A stretch of DNA of 64,000 nucleotides from an uncultured Erysipelotrichaceae bacterium (GTDB taxonomy: Bacteria; Bacillota_I; Bacilli_A; Erysipelotrichales; Erysipelotrichaceae), in the NCBI GenBank assembly GCA_944327105.1, contig CALVGN010000024.1:1-64000 (forward strand), given 5' to 3'. This document shows, in pieces, positions 8,122 through 16,866 of this stretch. The translations under genes were made by a program, and so were the position numbers. Below the pieces are notes generated by a model. That model worked only from the letters and a program-made list of their open reading frames with translations, had not been told where the DNA came from and ran no database searches. How positions within the stretch are numbered: the stretch's first letter is position 1; every line of letters starts with the position of its first letter.

Positions 8122-9326
8122 GAACCATCCACCTTTCTGACCATATCATTGATTTGTGGTCGAACCATGGAATCGATATGGATCAGACTCATTGGACGGA
8201 ATGCCCGTGATACGGGCATTCCGTTTTCATCTTGCATGGTTTCAACCATTGTAAAAAAACCATTGTGGCCTGGACCAAAGCATTCCAATGTATCGCCACT
8301 TTCCACGACATTTCTTAATTCCATGGTAAAACCATGATCATCGAGTGCTTTAACGACTCCAACAAAATCATGGGTGACTCCTGCACCATTGACTCCATAC
8401 AGTAATGTGGAATGATCGGGCAACCCGTGGTAAAAACCCGAAGCACTGGGACGGTTTTCTGCTTTTTTCAATTCCTGTTGATAATACATCAACCGATCAC
8501 GCGATAATGGTTTGCCACTGGTTGTGATCTCATCGATCACATTGCGATATGTTTGGACCACTGTTGCCACATAATAGGCGGTTTTCATGCGACCTTCGAT
8601 TTTTAGGGAAGATACACCACAGTGGATCAGATCGTAGATCACATCTAAACCACACAGATCTTTGGCACTCATACTGAATAAGTGGTTGGGATCACTCAAT
8701 TCATGGTTTGAACCATCATAAAGATGGTACTTCCATCGACAGCTTTGCGCACATCCACCCCGATTGGCATCTCGACCGGTCATGAAATTGCTTAATGTAC
8801 ATCTTCCGCTATAGTTGACACACATGCCACCGTGGATGAATGTTTCGATTTCAATTTTGGAATGTGTGCAGATCGAACGGATATCTTTCAATGTGCATTC
8901 CCGGCCAAGTACGACCCGATCCACACCATATTGTGCCATTAAGTCAACCGATCGATGGTTCAACACAGATGCTTGGGTGGATAGATGGATCTGTAATTTG
9001 GGGGCAACCTTGCGGGCTAATTGGATCACACCCAGGCTAGCGACGATAATGGCATCCACACCCAGGGATTGCAATTGAGAAAGATACGTGGCATAACCAT
9101 CGATATCCGATTGATGGGGGATCATATTGACCGTAACATGGACTTTGACATTGTGTTGGTGCGCATAATCGACAATGGATCGAATATCATCCAATGAAAA
9201 ATTACTGGCTCTAGAACGCAAAGAAAAACTAGTTCCACCAAGGTAAATGGCATCGGCTCCATAATCCACTGCCACTTTAGCACGTTCAATATCCCCGCAG
9301 GGAGCTAATAACTCTATCGTTTCCAT
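8118..9326 (-). CDS. trhP2: U32 family tRNA-hydroxylation protein, YrrO/TrhP2-like
   Basis: 402 residues from METIELLAPCGD; AAGGAGG lies 4 bases before the ATG. The family is named after peptidases, but its characterised members (TrhP/YegQ; YrrN-YrrO in Bacillus) make 5-hydroxyuridine at the tRNA wobble position using prephenate. The TIM-barrel N-terminus (DYGADAIYLGG, HVTVNM, ASLGVIQLA) is followed by the U32 signature ETFIHGGMCVNYSGRC and the Cys set continuing in RGGCAQSCRWKY, the presumed iron-sulfur ligands. A C-terminal beta domain ends the protein. It overlaps both neighbours in an operon devoted to RNA modification, which supports the tRNA role over proteolysis. Confidence 0.85.
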   Translation of the reverse strand: METIELLAPCGDIERAKVAVDYGADAIYLGGTSFSLRSRASNFSLDDIRSIVDYAHQHNVKVHVTVNMIPHQSDIDGYATYLSQLQSLGVDAIIVASLGVIQLARKVAPKLQIHLSTQASVLNHRSVDLMAQYGVDRVVLGRECTLKDIRSICTHSKIEIETFIHGGMCVNYSGRCTLSNFMTGRDANRGGCAQSCRWKYHLYDGSNHELSDPNHLFSMSAKDLCGLDVIYDLIHCGVSSLKIEGRMKTAYYVATVVQTYRNVIDEITTSGKPLSRDRLMYYQQELKKAENRPSASGFYHGLPDHSTLLYGVNGAGVTHDFVGVVKALDDHGFTMELRNVVESGDTLECFGPGHNGFFTMVETMQDENGMPVSRAFRPMSLIHIDSMVRPQINDMVRKVDGS

Positions 9327-10168
9327 GGTTCCTCCTTGACGATGGTTGAACCATGACGCCAATAGATGCAATCAAACAGTGGATCCGTTGGATCCGCTGT
9401 TTGATTCAATGCTGAAAGTACAGTGGTTGGATCAAGGAATAATGTGGATATCCAGTGTTCTTTTGCTTGATCCATTTTATTTTCCATATCTGGATTATAG
9501 CGGACGTAATCGGTATAAATGGTCGTACCATAAGGGGTTTGCACGATCGGCATATGCCGATCACGGGTACTTTCGACAAGATACAGATCATTGCGATTAG
9601 TTAAAACCATATCCTGGTTGATCTCATCCATATAATCCGTCAATAAATGTCGGGCACTCATGCTGCTTTTCAGATACCCAAATGTTTGGATCATACAATG
9701 CTTTCCATACGTTTCAAGTATGGAAAGCACATCGTTATATTGGATTTCATTGGCGATCTGAACAGATTGATACCCTAAAGACAATGCGGCTTCGATATCC
9801 AGAGTGGAAGCCATCAATGTATCTGGGGCATAGATGAGTGGTTTACACCAGTGATATTTATGGTTTAACCATAAGGCACAATGATCACCAACGACAATAC
9901 CCTCGATACCATCCATGGTTTCAACCATGGATAAATACGATTGAAAATCATCCAGTTCATGTTCATGGATCAATCGATTGGCCAATACCAGTACATCTCC
10001 ACCATGGTTTACGATGGTTTGAACCATGGCATAGAATGTATCGATATTGATCTTTCCATATCCGCATGTGGTATAACCATCAATTCCAAATAAATAATGG
10101 TTAATTCCATTATCCAGATAAGGCTGCAGATCCTTTGAATCTGTCAATAACAACCGTTTGATACTCAT
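9314..10168 (-). CDS. trhP1: U32-family partner protein, YrrN/TrhP1-like
   Basis: 284 residues. It resembles the shorter U32 protein that is paired with YrrO in Bacillota: TIM-barrel strands such as NHYLFGIDGYTT, DVLVLANRLIHE, GIEGIVVGDH and ALSLGYQSVQIANEI, and no Cys-rich signature. It is first in the operon and overlaps the next gene by 13 bases. There is no ribosome binding site; TAGAAT lies 10 bases before the ATG. Many TGGTNNNACCA or 4-spacer copies are embedded in the coding sequence (9520, 9861, 10069). Sequence similarity is low-complexity to my eye, so the name rests partly on context. Confidence 0.7.
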   Translation of the reverse strand: MSIKRLLLTDSKDLQPYLDNGINHYLFGIDGYTTCGYGKINIDTFYAMVQTIVNHGGDVLVLANRLIHEHELDDFQSYLSMVETMDGIEGIVVGDHCALWLNHKYHWCKPLIYAPDTLMASTLDIEAALSLGYQSVQIANEIQYNDVLSILETYGKHCMIQTFGYLKSSMSARHLLTDYMDEINQDMVLTNRNDLYLVESTRDRHMPIVQTPYGTTIYTDYVRYNPDMENKMDQAKEHWISTLFLDPTTVLSALNQTADPTDPLFDCIYWRHGSTIVKEEPWKR

Positions 10169-10317
10169 TGCATTACCAATTCTACCACTAACCGTTTCAA
10201 TACCCCTTTAAATAACGCACTGAAAATGTGAATCCTCTGCCAAAAGACACAAGACTCACTTATACTGTCAGATTAATGCATCAACGCAATCAACATTGAT
10301 TGATTAAATCATCGACA

Positions 10318-11853
10318 CTAGCGCTCATCACGTTTTTTCGGAACAACATCACAAGTTTCAACGTAATAATCCAACAAATTATGTTTCAATCGCTCTATCT
10401 CATCTACATATTGCGAATCATCAATCCGATTATCCTTTTCATATGGATCAATACTTAAATCGTAGAACTCATCTTTCTCATACAACCGATAAACATATTT
10501 AAATTTGTCATCTCGAATCATTACGGCTTTTGTATGCTCCGGCATTCTTTCCTGAACGGAAGTACGGGCCCAATATAAATTACTTGGGCTGTGACCACCA
10601 TCCGTGCAATGCTTTTCGTAATTCAGTCGCCCACCTTCACAATACACATAATCTCTTAAATGCGCATTGTTGTCCATAAACGCTGGTACAAATGAACGCC
10701 CAAAATCCGATTCAGACAATTTAATTTCAGTTAAATCCGCAATGGTTTTGGGAATATCCAAAAGTTCAACCATCCCTTTTTTAATACCCGGAACATAATT
10801 GACACCTTTTTGCGGTTTGATAATCAACGGGACATTAGTCAAAAAATCATCAAAGGTATTCTGATTGATTTCAGCAACTTCATATTCACCCGCATAATCA
10901 CCATGATCCGAAAATACGACGACGATTGTATCGTCATACATCCCTTTAGCCTTTAAGGCATCCATGACTTTTTGGAAATTTCGATCACAATGAGCAACCA
11001 TGGCATAGTATGTCTGTTTAAATGACAGTAATTCATCATCATCCCATTGCGCCAGACGATGATTTGTACGCATCCCTTCAAGGATTGAGGGTTTGAGGTC
11101 GCGTTGTAACTCACTCAGACGAATCGGCGGCTTTATTTTTGAACGATCAATCTGATTGTAATCTTGGGCAGAGGCAGCATAATGAGGGTGGGGCAACATC
11201 AACGACAAATACATAAATAATGGTTTGTCATCCGGATATTTCGTAATAAAATCAATTGCATTGCTGATTTGAACATCTTCCAGTCCGGTATACCCGACCT
11301 TAAATGGATTCGGATCATCCACTACACCTTGATACAAACTATAGTAATATTTGCTGTCTGCTTCATGACGAGATTCGGTTTTGGCGTTTTCTGCTTCTTT
11401 AAATAATGCCGTATCATATCCATCTAATAAGTGATGCAAATCCTTATCAATGGGTTTATCAGCCAGACGGCAATTGTATTCCTCAAATGCATTGGACCGA
11501 TAGTCACAATAATACGACTTATCAACCTCTCGTTTAAAAAGGTCGTTTTTACCGCCAAAATAGACGTAATAGCCATTATGCTTCAATTCCGACAAAAGAT
11601 TAAAGGAACTGTCATCCAACAGATGATGCATCGTGCGATACCCGCCAACATGCGGATACCTTCCAGTCATAAATGAACATCTGGAAGGGACGCAGACTGG
11701 GTTTTGACAATATGCATTTTCAAACGACATGGCGTCACTTTCGACAAATCGATCAAGATTGGGGGTAGTGTTCGCATTTTCGCCAAAATGCCCGAGTGCT
11801 TCTTTTCGGAAATGATCCGCCACAATAAACAAAACATTCGGTTTATTCGCCAT
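10318..11853 (-). CDS. Cytoplasmic sulfatase (type I, formylglycine-dependent)
   Basis: 511 residues from MANKPNVLFIVADHF; GGAAGG precedes this ATG, which lies 11 bases inside the end of the GH4 gene. The CxPSR signature is present (NPVCVPSRCSFMTGRYP), with Cys54 the residue converted to formylglycine, so an anaerobic maturase must act elsewhere in the genome. Metal ligands are seen in VADHF and FSDHGDYAGE. No signal peptide, so it should desulfate a substrate after uptake. Last gene of the PTS operon, implying a sulfated sugar as substrate. The closest functional class (choline-sulfatase-like or glycosaminoglycan-type) cannot be decided by eye. It has no copies of the TGGTNNNACCA motif. Confidence 0.85.
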   Translation of the reverse strand: MANKPNVLFIVADHFRKEALGHFGENANTTPNLDRFVESDAMSFENAYCQNPVCVPSRCSFMTGRYPHVGGYRTMHHLLDDSSFNLLSELKHNGYYVYFGGKNDLFKREVDKSYYCDYRSNAFEEYNCRLADKPIDKDLHHLLDGYDTALFKEAENAKTESRHEADSKYYYSLYQGVVDDPNPFKVGYTGLEDVQISNAIDFITKYPDDKPLFMYLSLMLPHPHYAASAQDYNQIDRSKIKPPIRLSELQRDLKPSILEGMRTNHRLAQWDDDELLSFKQTYYAMVAHCDRNFQKVMDALKAKGMYDDTIVVVFSDHGDYAGEYEVAEINQNTFDDFLTNVPLIIKPQKGVNYVPGIKKGMVELLDIPKTIADLTEIKLSESDFGRSFVPAFMDNNAHLRDYVYCEGGRLNYEKHCTDGGHSPSNLYWARTSVQERMPEHTKAVMIRDDKFKYVYRLYEKDEFYDLSIDPYEKDNRIDDSQYVDEIERLKHNLLDYYVETCDVVPKKRDER

Positions 11854-13189
11854 TATTCGCCTTCCTTTCAAAATATTCATGAAACTCCGGCAAAAATTCT
11901 TGATGCGCGACCAGCATTTCATCAAGTATATTTTTAGCAACCTTCTCGCTTTGTACTAGCGGGTTAATTGTCATAGCCAATAACGCTTTGTCGTAATCAC
12001 CGCTAATAGCAACATTAGTGGTCAGTATTTCAAACGCCTTCAGCTGTTGGATCAAACCAATCACTTCCAGCGGAAGATTTCCGACACAAATTGGCTTTGG
12101 ACCATCACTGGTAATCTTACAACTGACTTCAACCACAACATCATTTGGAAGATTGGTAATTGCACCATTGTTGAGAGTATCTACAACCTGGATGTCACCT
12201 GTATTGTTATAAATCGACGCAATCAAACTACATGCTGCATCGCTATAGTAAGCTCCACCTCTTTCTTCTAATTCTTTCGGTTTAACGTCTAAGCTGTTAT
12301 CCGCATATTTTTCAAAGAGTTCCTTCTCGATTTCTTTAACGACCTGCGCTCTGCACCGATGCATATTGGCATCACGTTCACACGCCTTAATCATATCTAT
12401 CTTTTGCAGATAATATTTGATATATCCGATACCATAATAGCCCAGTCCTTTTATAAATTCTTTCGACCAATGAATATCTTCAATATTTTTCAACGATTCC
12501 CCGACTTGAGATTGAGCGATGGTATCAATCAGACGATGATTTACGTTTTCGCCATTCAAGCGTACATCAAGCGCATAAATCATATGGTTGATTCCGCCAA
12601 TCTTTACATCCAATTCATCATTCGCACCGACCGATAAGAATTTCTCGATATCCTTTTTCATATTGATCGGCCCATTGCATAAACCGATAAACTTTTTGAA
12701 ATTCGTATGGCGGAAAACCGCCTCTGCAACCATGCCGGAGGGATTGCTGAACGAAATCACCCATGCATTCGGGCACAGACGCTGACAGTCATTTAAAATA
12801 TCCAAAATAACCGGAATCGTTCTTAAAGCATTGAACATTCCCCCAGGACCATTAGTCTCCTGACCAATCACGCCGTACTTGATTGGAATCAATTCGTCTT
12901 TTTCACGTGCATCGAGCAAGCCAACACGTATCTGTGTTGTAACAAAATCTGCATCTTTCAAAGCCAGTTGACGATCCAACGTTAAATGGACCTCGACATC
13001 CAAACCAGCCTTTTTAAACATGCGTTTTGCCAAGCCACCGACAATTTCGAGCTTCTGTTTTCCTGGTTCAATATCGACCAGCCATAATTCAGTCAACGGA
13101 AAGATAGAATAACGTTTGATGAAACCTTCAATAAGTTCCGGCGTATAACTGCTTCCTCCACCAATTGTGACAACTTTCAACTTTTTCAT
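11843..13189 (-). CDS. GH4 6-phospho-glycosidase
   Basis: 448 residues from MKKLKVVTIGGGSSYTPELIEG; GAAGGAG precedes this ATG. Glycoside hydrolase family 4 enzymes cleave phosphorylated disaccharides made by PTS uptake, using NAD+ and Mn2+ in a redox mechanism. The NAD fold (VTIGGGSSYTPE), NGPGGMFNALRTIP, the metal-binding Cys171 in LCNGPINMKKD and GGINHM are visible. The sequence is of the CelF/LicH (6-phospho-beta-glucosidase) type, although linkage and sugar specificity cannot be fixed by sequence. It is flanked by a SIS protein and a sulfatase in the same operon. Confidence 0.88.
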   Translation of the reverse strand: MKKLKVVTIGGGSSYTPELIEGFIKRYSIFPLTELWLVDIEPGKQKLEIVGGLAKRMFKKAGLDVEVHLTLDRQLALKDADFVTTQIRVGLLDAREKDELIPIKYGVIGQETNGPGGMFNALRTIPVILDILNDCQRLCPNAWVISFSNPSGMVAEAVFRHTNFKKFIGLCNGPINMKKDIEKFLSVGANDELDVKIGGINHMIYALDVRLNGENVNHRLIDTIAQSQVGESLKNIEDIHWSKEFIKGLGYYGIGYIKYYLQKIDMIKACERDANMHRCRAQVVKEIEKELFEKYADNSLDVKPKELEERGGAYYSDAACSLIASIYNNTGDIQVVDTLNNGAITNLPNDVVVEVSCKITSDGPKPICVGNLPLEVIGLIQQLKAFEILTTNVAISGDYDKALLAMTINPLVQSEKVAKNILDEMLVAHQEFLPEFHEYFERKANNGE

Positions 13190-13200
13190 TTTCTGCTCCT

Positions 13201-14208
13201 TCACTCGTAATAACCGATTGTCTTGGATTTTAATTTCTTTTCGAATTCTACATATTTCGAATCCATCAGCGGAATCGGATTTCCTTTTTGAACGTTCATC
13301 AAATAAACAAGTTCCTGGAAAAACGGGATGACACATAACGCTTTAAGATCATCATCAATATCTAAGTATTCACCTATCACATGGACGTGACCACATAAAT
13401 CAGGCAGGTATTCCGCTAACAAACCAATGCGGTCTTTGGCATCTTGGCTGAACAATAAAAAGACGTAGTGGTTTTGCGTCAATTCCAAGAATCCACCATG
13501 CATGAACTCTTCAAGCTCGTATGCACTTCCGGCAATTTGCAGTGTCTCACAACATTTTAAAGCCGCTTCTCTTGACGCACCCTCCATGCTTCCAAGGCCG
13601 CAAAAATGTACACGCGACATCAGACCTAAATCATTTGCTTGAAAAAATGTTTGAGCCTTTTCCACACTGAGTTTCATCAATATCGGAATCTGACTCAATT
13701 CGGATATTTCAGAATGACTGAATCGATATGCCGCCTGAATTAACAGAAATAATGTTAATGAAAAACCTTCTGTGACAAACGGAACCTCTTCATTTCCAAC
13801 TTCAAGGTATTGAACATGACGGTACTTAGACGATTGGATTGATTCATTATCAGTAATAAACAAGTAAGGAATCTGGTTTTCTTCTAATACTTGCATTGCT
13901 TTCAATGTATTTGTGCTTCGCCCAGATTGGGAAATCAAGATATAATTCGCATCTTTGCTGGCCAGCCCATCCAACGCAAATGTATAAGGATAAAATACAG
14001 TTATTTTTTTGTTTAACTTTCTACCAAGAACATCCTTTGCACATTGAACGGCATTAAATGACGATCCGGAAGCGATAAAAATCACTTCGCTTTTTGGTTG
14101 ATTCTTTAAATAATTGACAAATTCTTCTCCGTAGTCCGATTTCAATCGCATTTGAATTTCTTCAATCGACCTATGGATATAATAATCCATCGTATGATTT
14201 GCAGACAT
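13201..14208 (-). CDS. Double SIS-domain sugar-phosphate isomerase or deaminase-like protein
   Basis: 335 residues from MSANHTMDYYIHRSIEEI; GGAGGTGGAG precedes the ATG. Two SIS domains (about residues 30-160 and 185-325) are marked by VIFIASGSSFNAV, LISQSGRSTNTLKAM, CGLGSMEGASREAALKC and YELEEFMHGGFLELT, as in the isomerase half of GlmS and in AgaS and FrlB. There is no glutaminase domain, so it likely acts on an amino-sugar or glycated phosphosugar inside the cell. Its position between EIIC and a 6-phospho-glycosidase points to handling the product of PTS uptake. The exact reaction is unknown. Confidence 0.8.
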   Translation of the reverse strand: MSANHTMDYYIHRSIEEIQMRLKSDYGEEFVNYLKNQPKSEVIFIASGSSFNAVQCAKDVLGRKLNKKITVFYPYTFALDGLASKDANYILISQSGRSTNTLKAMQVLEENQIPYLFITDNESIQSSKYRHVQYLEVGNEEVPFVTEGFSLTLFLLIQAAYRFSHSEISELSQIPILMKLSVEKAQTFFQANDLGLMSRVHFCGLGSMEGASREAALKCCETLQIAGSAYELEEFMHGGFLELTQNHYVFLLFSQDAKDRIGLLAEYLPDLCGHVHVIGEYLDIDDDLKALCVIPFFQELVYLMNVQKGNPIPLMDSKYVEFEKKLKSKTIGYYE

Positions 14209-14256
14209 CTCCACCTCCACAACATTCCAAACTGTACAACGTTTCTGCGGGTGATA

Positions 14257-14288
14257 CATGGCTGAAATGATTTATTATTTCAGCCATG
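14257..14288 (-). other. Intercistronic hairpin after EIIC
   Basis: Perfect 12-bp stem CATGGCTGAAAT/ATTTCAGCCATG with an 8-base loop lies between the EIIC stop and the SIS gene. There is no T-tract on either strand, so it more likely stabilises or processes the EIIC message than terminates it. Confidence 0.6.
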
Positions 14289-14318
14289 TCAACACCCAAT
14301 AAAGAAAACTCGGATAAA

Positions 14319-15623
14319 TTATTCAGTTACTTTTCCAGATTCTTCTGCAAGTTTGGTTTGATCGTATTTCTTGATAAACGGAATGTAAATTACCACATCA
14401 ATAACTAGCAACACGATTACAGCAAGTGCTGCTTTGATATCAAGGGTCGCAAAATATGCTGCAATTGGAGATGGCAACGTCCACGGCACGCTGATGAAAA
14501 TCCTTCCGATAATATCCAAATCCATCAACAGATACATCACAGCACTGTTCATGATCGGCACCAGTAGCAACGGGATGAACAAATAAGTGTTCAGCATCAC
14601 TGGTAAACCAAAAGTAATGGGCTCACTGATATTAAAGATCGCTGGAATACCGCCAATTTTAATAATGGATTTTACATATTTGGATTGAGCAACAACCAAA
14701 GAGGCGATTACAATTGCCAAAGCAGAACCCACGCCACCGAAATTGCATGCGATGATATTCCAGTTGCTCGCCAAAACGCTTTCCATTGCCTGCCCGGCAT
14801 TTACAGCATCAAGGTTCGCCGTCAAATTGATCAGAAAGAACGGATTCATAATGGTTCCAACCACATTCGCACCATGAATTCCCAGGAACCAAAGTGCATT
14901 GATCAGGAATGCGTAAACAATAGCTGCCCAAATCGTATCCGATGCAGATACCAAAGGCATAAATAAGGACAGAATCAACGCCGGTAAATGCTGTGCTGTC
15001 AAACTCATGCAGGCAACATCAACCAACAAGAATACAAGAATGTTAATAATAAACGGAATCAACGCTTCAAACGGAGCAGAAACCATTGGTGGAACTGATT
15101 CCGGCAGCCGGATTTTGACATTCTTTTCAAACAAGAACGCAGTAATTTCAACGGTTACACACGCAACAATCATTGCAGTAAACATACCCTTCGCATCCAA
15201 ATAAGCAATTGGAATGGCATTTGTTCCTTCAATGGATGTAACCGGACCGGCGATCATCAGAAATACCAATAACGCTCCAGCACTTGTGGTTACGGGATTG
15301 ATTTTCTTTTTCTGAGCCAGCAAATAAGCTATAAAGAAAACCACATAAACAGAAATAATACCAAGCGTCAGACTGTTAATTAGTGTTGTATAGGGTGCCA
15401 CAGCATCGGCCAAGGCCTTCCAGCCACTCAAAAACCAACCAAAGATGCCTGAACCATCAAAGTCGGCCGAAATCGGTGGGTTTGCAATCAACGACGCAAT
15501 ACCTCCAATGATGGTAAATGGCGTTGCTGCCACCAAGCCATCCTTAATCGAGGAAGCATGGGGCTGGGTATTGAAGAAGGCCGCTATCTTCTCCAATATA
15601 GCGTTAAGCTTTTCACTTTTCAT
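14319..15623 (-). CDS. PTS EIIC permease, lactose/cellobiose family
   Basis: 434 residues with about ten hydrophobic segments. It resembles CelB/LicC: N-terminal KLNAILEKIAAFFNTQPHASSIKDGLVAATPFTIIGG, the central WFLGIHGANVVGTIMNPF and FNISEPITFGLPVMLN, which is the conserved substrate-binding loop of this family. It transports and phosphorylates a beta-linked disaccharide or similar at the membrane, but needs EIIA and EIIB, which are not encoded nearby. GGAGG precedes the ATG. First gene of the operon, driven from the divergent promoter region shared with the RpiR regulator. Confidence 0.92.
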   Translation of the reverse strand: MKSEKLNAILEKIAAFFNTQPHASSIKDGLVAATPFTIIGGIASLIANPPISADFDGSGIFGWFLSGWKALADAVAPYTTLINSLTLGIISVYVVFFIAYLLAQKKKINPVTTSAGALLVFLMIAGPVTSIEGTNAIPIAYLDAKGMFTAMIVACVTVEITAFLFEKNVKIRLPESVPPMVSAPFEALIPFIINILVFLLVDVACMSLTAQHLPALILSLFMPLVSASDTIWAAIVYAFLINALWFLGIHGANVVGTIMNPFFLINLTANLDAVNAGQAMESVLASNWNIIACNFGGVGSALAIVIASLVVAQSKYVKSIIKIGGIPAIFNISEPITFGLPVMLNTYLFIPLLLVPIMNSAVMYLLMDLDIIGRIFISVPWTLPSPIAAYFATLDIKAALAVIVLLVIDVVIYIPFIKKYDQTKLAEESGKVTE

Positions 15624-15668
15624 TTGTATTTACCTCCACGTAAGAACAAAAAGCTTTTTGGTACCCAA

Positions 15669-15698
15669 ATTATAGAATTTTTTCGGAATAAAGTTCAA
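15669..15698 (-). promoter_or_regulatory. Promoter of the PTS/GH4/sulfatase operon
   Basis: On the minus strand TTGAAC (15693-15698) and TATAAT (15669-15674) are 18 bases apart, about 45 bases upstream of the EIIC start. The AT-rich divergent gap contains interrupted AATTTTTT/AAAAAATT repeats that may be part of the regulator's operator. Confidence 0.7.
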
Positions 15699-15823
15699 GA
15701 TATTTTTAATTTTTTGTGATATTGTTCAAAAAATAAAAAATTGTTTGCTTTCTCAACCGTCTAAAAATGCATAAGGTTCAGGGTGTATGCCTTCAAATGC
15801 TAAAATAGGTCTAGAGGTGACCA

Positions 15824-16603
15824 ATGAACCCAAGTGATCGTATCAAACTCAACAAGCATAAATTTACTAAAACAGATTATAAAATTTATCAGTATTTACA
15901 GGCCAATCCAAATAAAGTCGTTCATGGTAACGTATATGAAATCGCAGACTGGATCGGCGTATCACGAACGGCAATCATTCGTTTTGCCAAAAAACTTGAT
16001 TACGTCGGTTTCTCAGAATTTAAATACGACTTTTCACGACTGGTACACAGTGGAAATTTCAACAATGACGACCCTAAGGAAACATCCATTGATTATATTG
16101 TGGATATTTATCAACGTAGTATTTCGGCAATCAAGGATACTTTGAACGAGAAAGCACTACAAAAACTGGTCGACAGACTGGTTATTGCCAATAAGGTCAA
16201 AATTTTTGGACTCAACCGTACGGGCCTTGCCGCAAAACAATTGCGTCAACGATTCCATAAAATTGATTTCGATGGCGAAGCGGTAACTGACTATATTTTG
16301 ATTCCGGAAGTCGCTCGGCAAGGTCATGAAAAAGATGTGCATATTTTCTTTTCCACACTAGGCGAAACACCGATTATTATGGAAGCCATTGAAAATAGTT
16401 ATCGACGAAATGTATTTACGGTGGTCGTAACAATGAATCGTGACAGTAAAATGCTCAAATATGCTAAACTTGCGCTTTTTTTACCATCAACCGATACTTT
16501 TTCATCGCGTTATTTTTTTGATCTTCAGGTGATCAATTTCACCTTTATCGAAATATTAGTGTCGTATTTAGGACGACGCTTATCTGAAACACAATCCGAA
16601 TAA
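15824..16603 (+). CDS. RpiR/MurR-family transcriptional regulator
   Basis: 259 residues. The N-terminal HTH (about 1-80) contains EIADWIGVSRTAIIRFAKKLDYVGFSEFKYD, the RpiR signature. The C-terminal SIS sugar-phosphate-binding domain (about 110-240) contains KIFGLNRTGLAAKQLRQRF and HIFFSTLGETPIIMEAI. AGAGGTG precedes the start. Being divergent from the PTS operon with a 200-bp shared control region, it very likely senses the phosphosugar product and controls that operon. Like the operon, it lacks the TGGTNNNACCA motif. Confidence 0.9.
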   Translation: MNPSDRIKLNKHKFTKTDYKIYQYLQANPNKVVHGNVYEIADWIGVSRTAIIRFAKKLDYVGFSEFKYDFSRLVHSGNFNNDDPKETSIDYIVDIYQRSISAIKDTLNEKALQKLVDRLVIANKVKIFGLNRTGLAAKQLRQRFHKIDFDGEAVTDYILIPEVARQGHEKDVHIFFSTLGETPIIMEAIENSYRRNVFTVVVTMNRDSKMLKYAKLALFLPSTDTFSSRYFFDLQVINFTFIEILVSYLGRRLSETQSE

Positions 16604-16728
16604 TGTGCATCGGTTCAGCTTTTCGGATTTATACCATAAGGAATTACATCAATTATGATTTCGATATTGTCTTGATGACGTTACTAATTCTTTTGGGTGT
16701 CTTTTAACGTGGATTCAAATTCACTATA

Positions 16729-16811
16729 ATGGTGGTACCATTGTGCGTTAAGTGCCATAAGAAGGGAACTTATGGACGAAAAGGATTCCTTGCGGTGCAA
16801 TGGCATCCCAT
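16729..16811 (+). ncRNA. Tetrahydrofolate (THF) riboswitch
   Basis: Matches the conserved THF-I core: GCGTTAAGTG (16745-16754), P3 CCATAAG/CTTATGG (16755-16761, 16769-16775), then ACGAAAAGGA and TTGCGGTG, and P2 CCATTG/CAATGG (16738-16743, 16798-16803) followed by CATCC. A short P1 could form from ATGG/CCAT. A TATAAT at 16725-16730 would start the RNA so close that P1 might be absent, so the true promoter is uncertain. A further linker hairpin (about 16810-16842) and GGAGG lie before folT, which fits translational control. A TGGTNNNACCA copy (16730-16740) overlaps the 5' edge. Confidence 0.85.
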
Positions 16812-16866
16812 GATATCCCTGATTGACATTCGGATCTCATGGAACGGATGAAAGAGGAGGTATCTT

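Noticed and set aside
8118-9326. Collagenase-type U32 peptidase
   Set aside because: The operon context and the conserved Cys set fit the tRNA-hydroxylation role known for TrhP proteins better than proteolysis.
10170-10317. Terminator after the sulfatase gene
   Set aside because: Only a weak AATCAA/TTGATT stem with no T-tract is present, so I do not call one.
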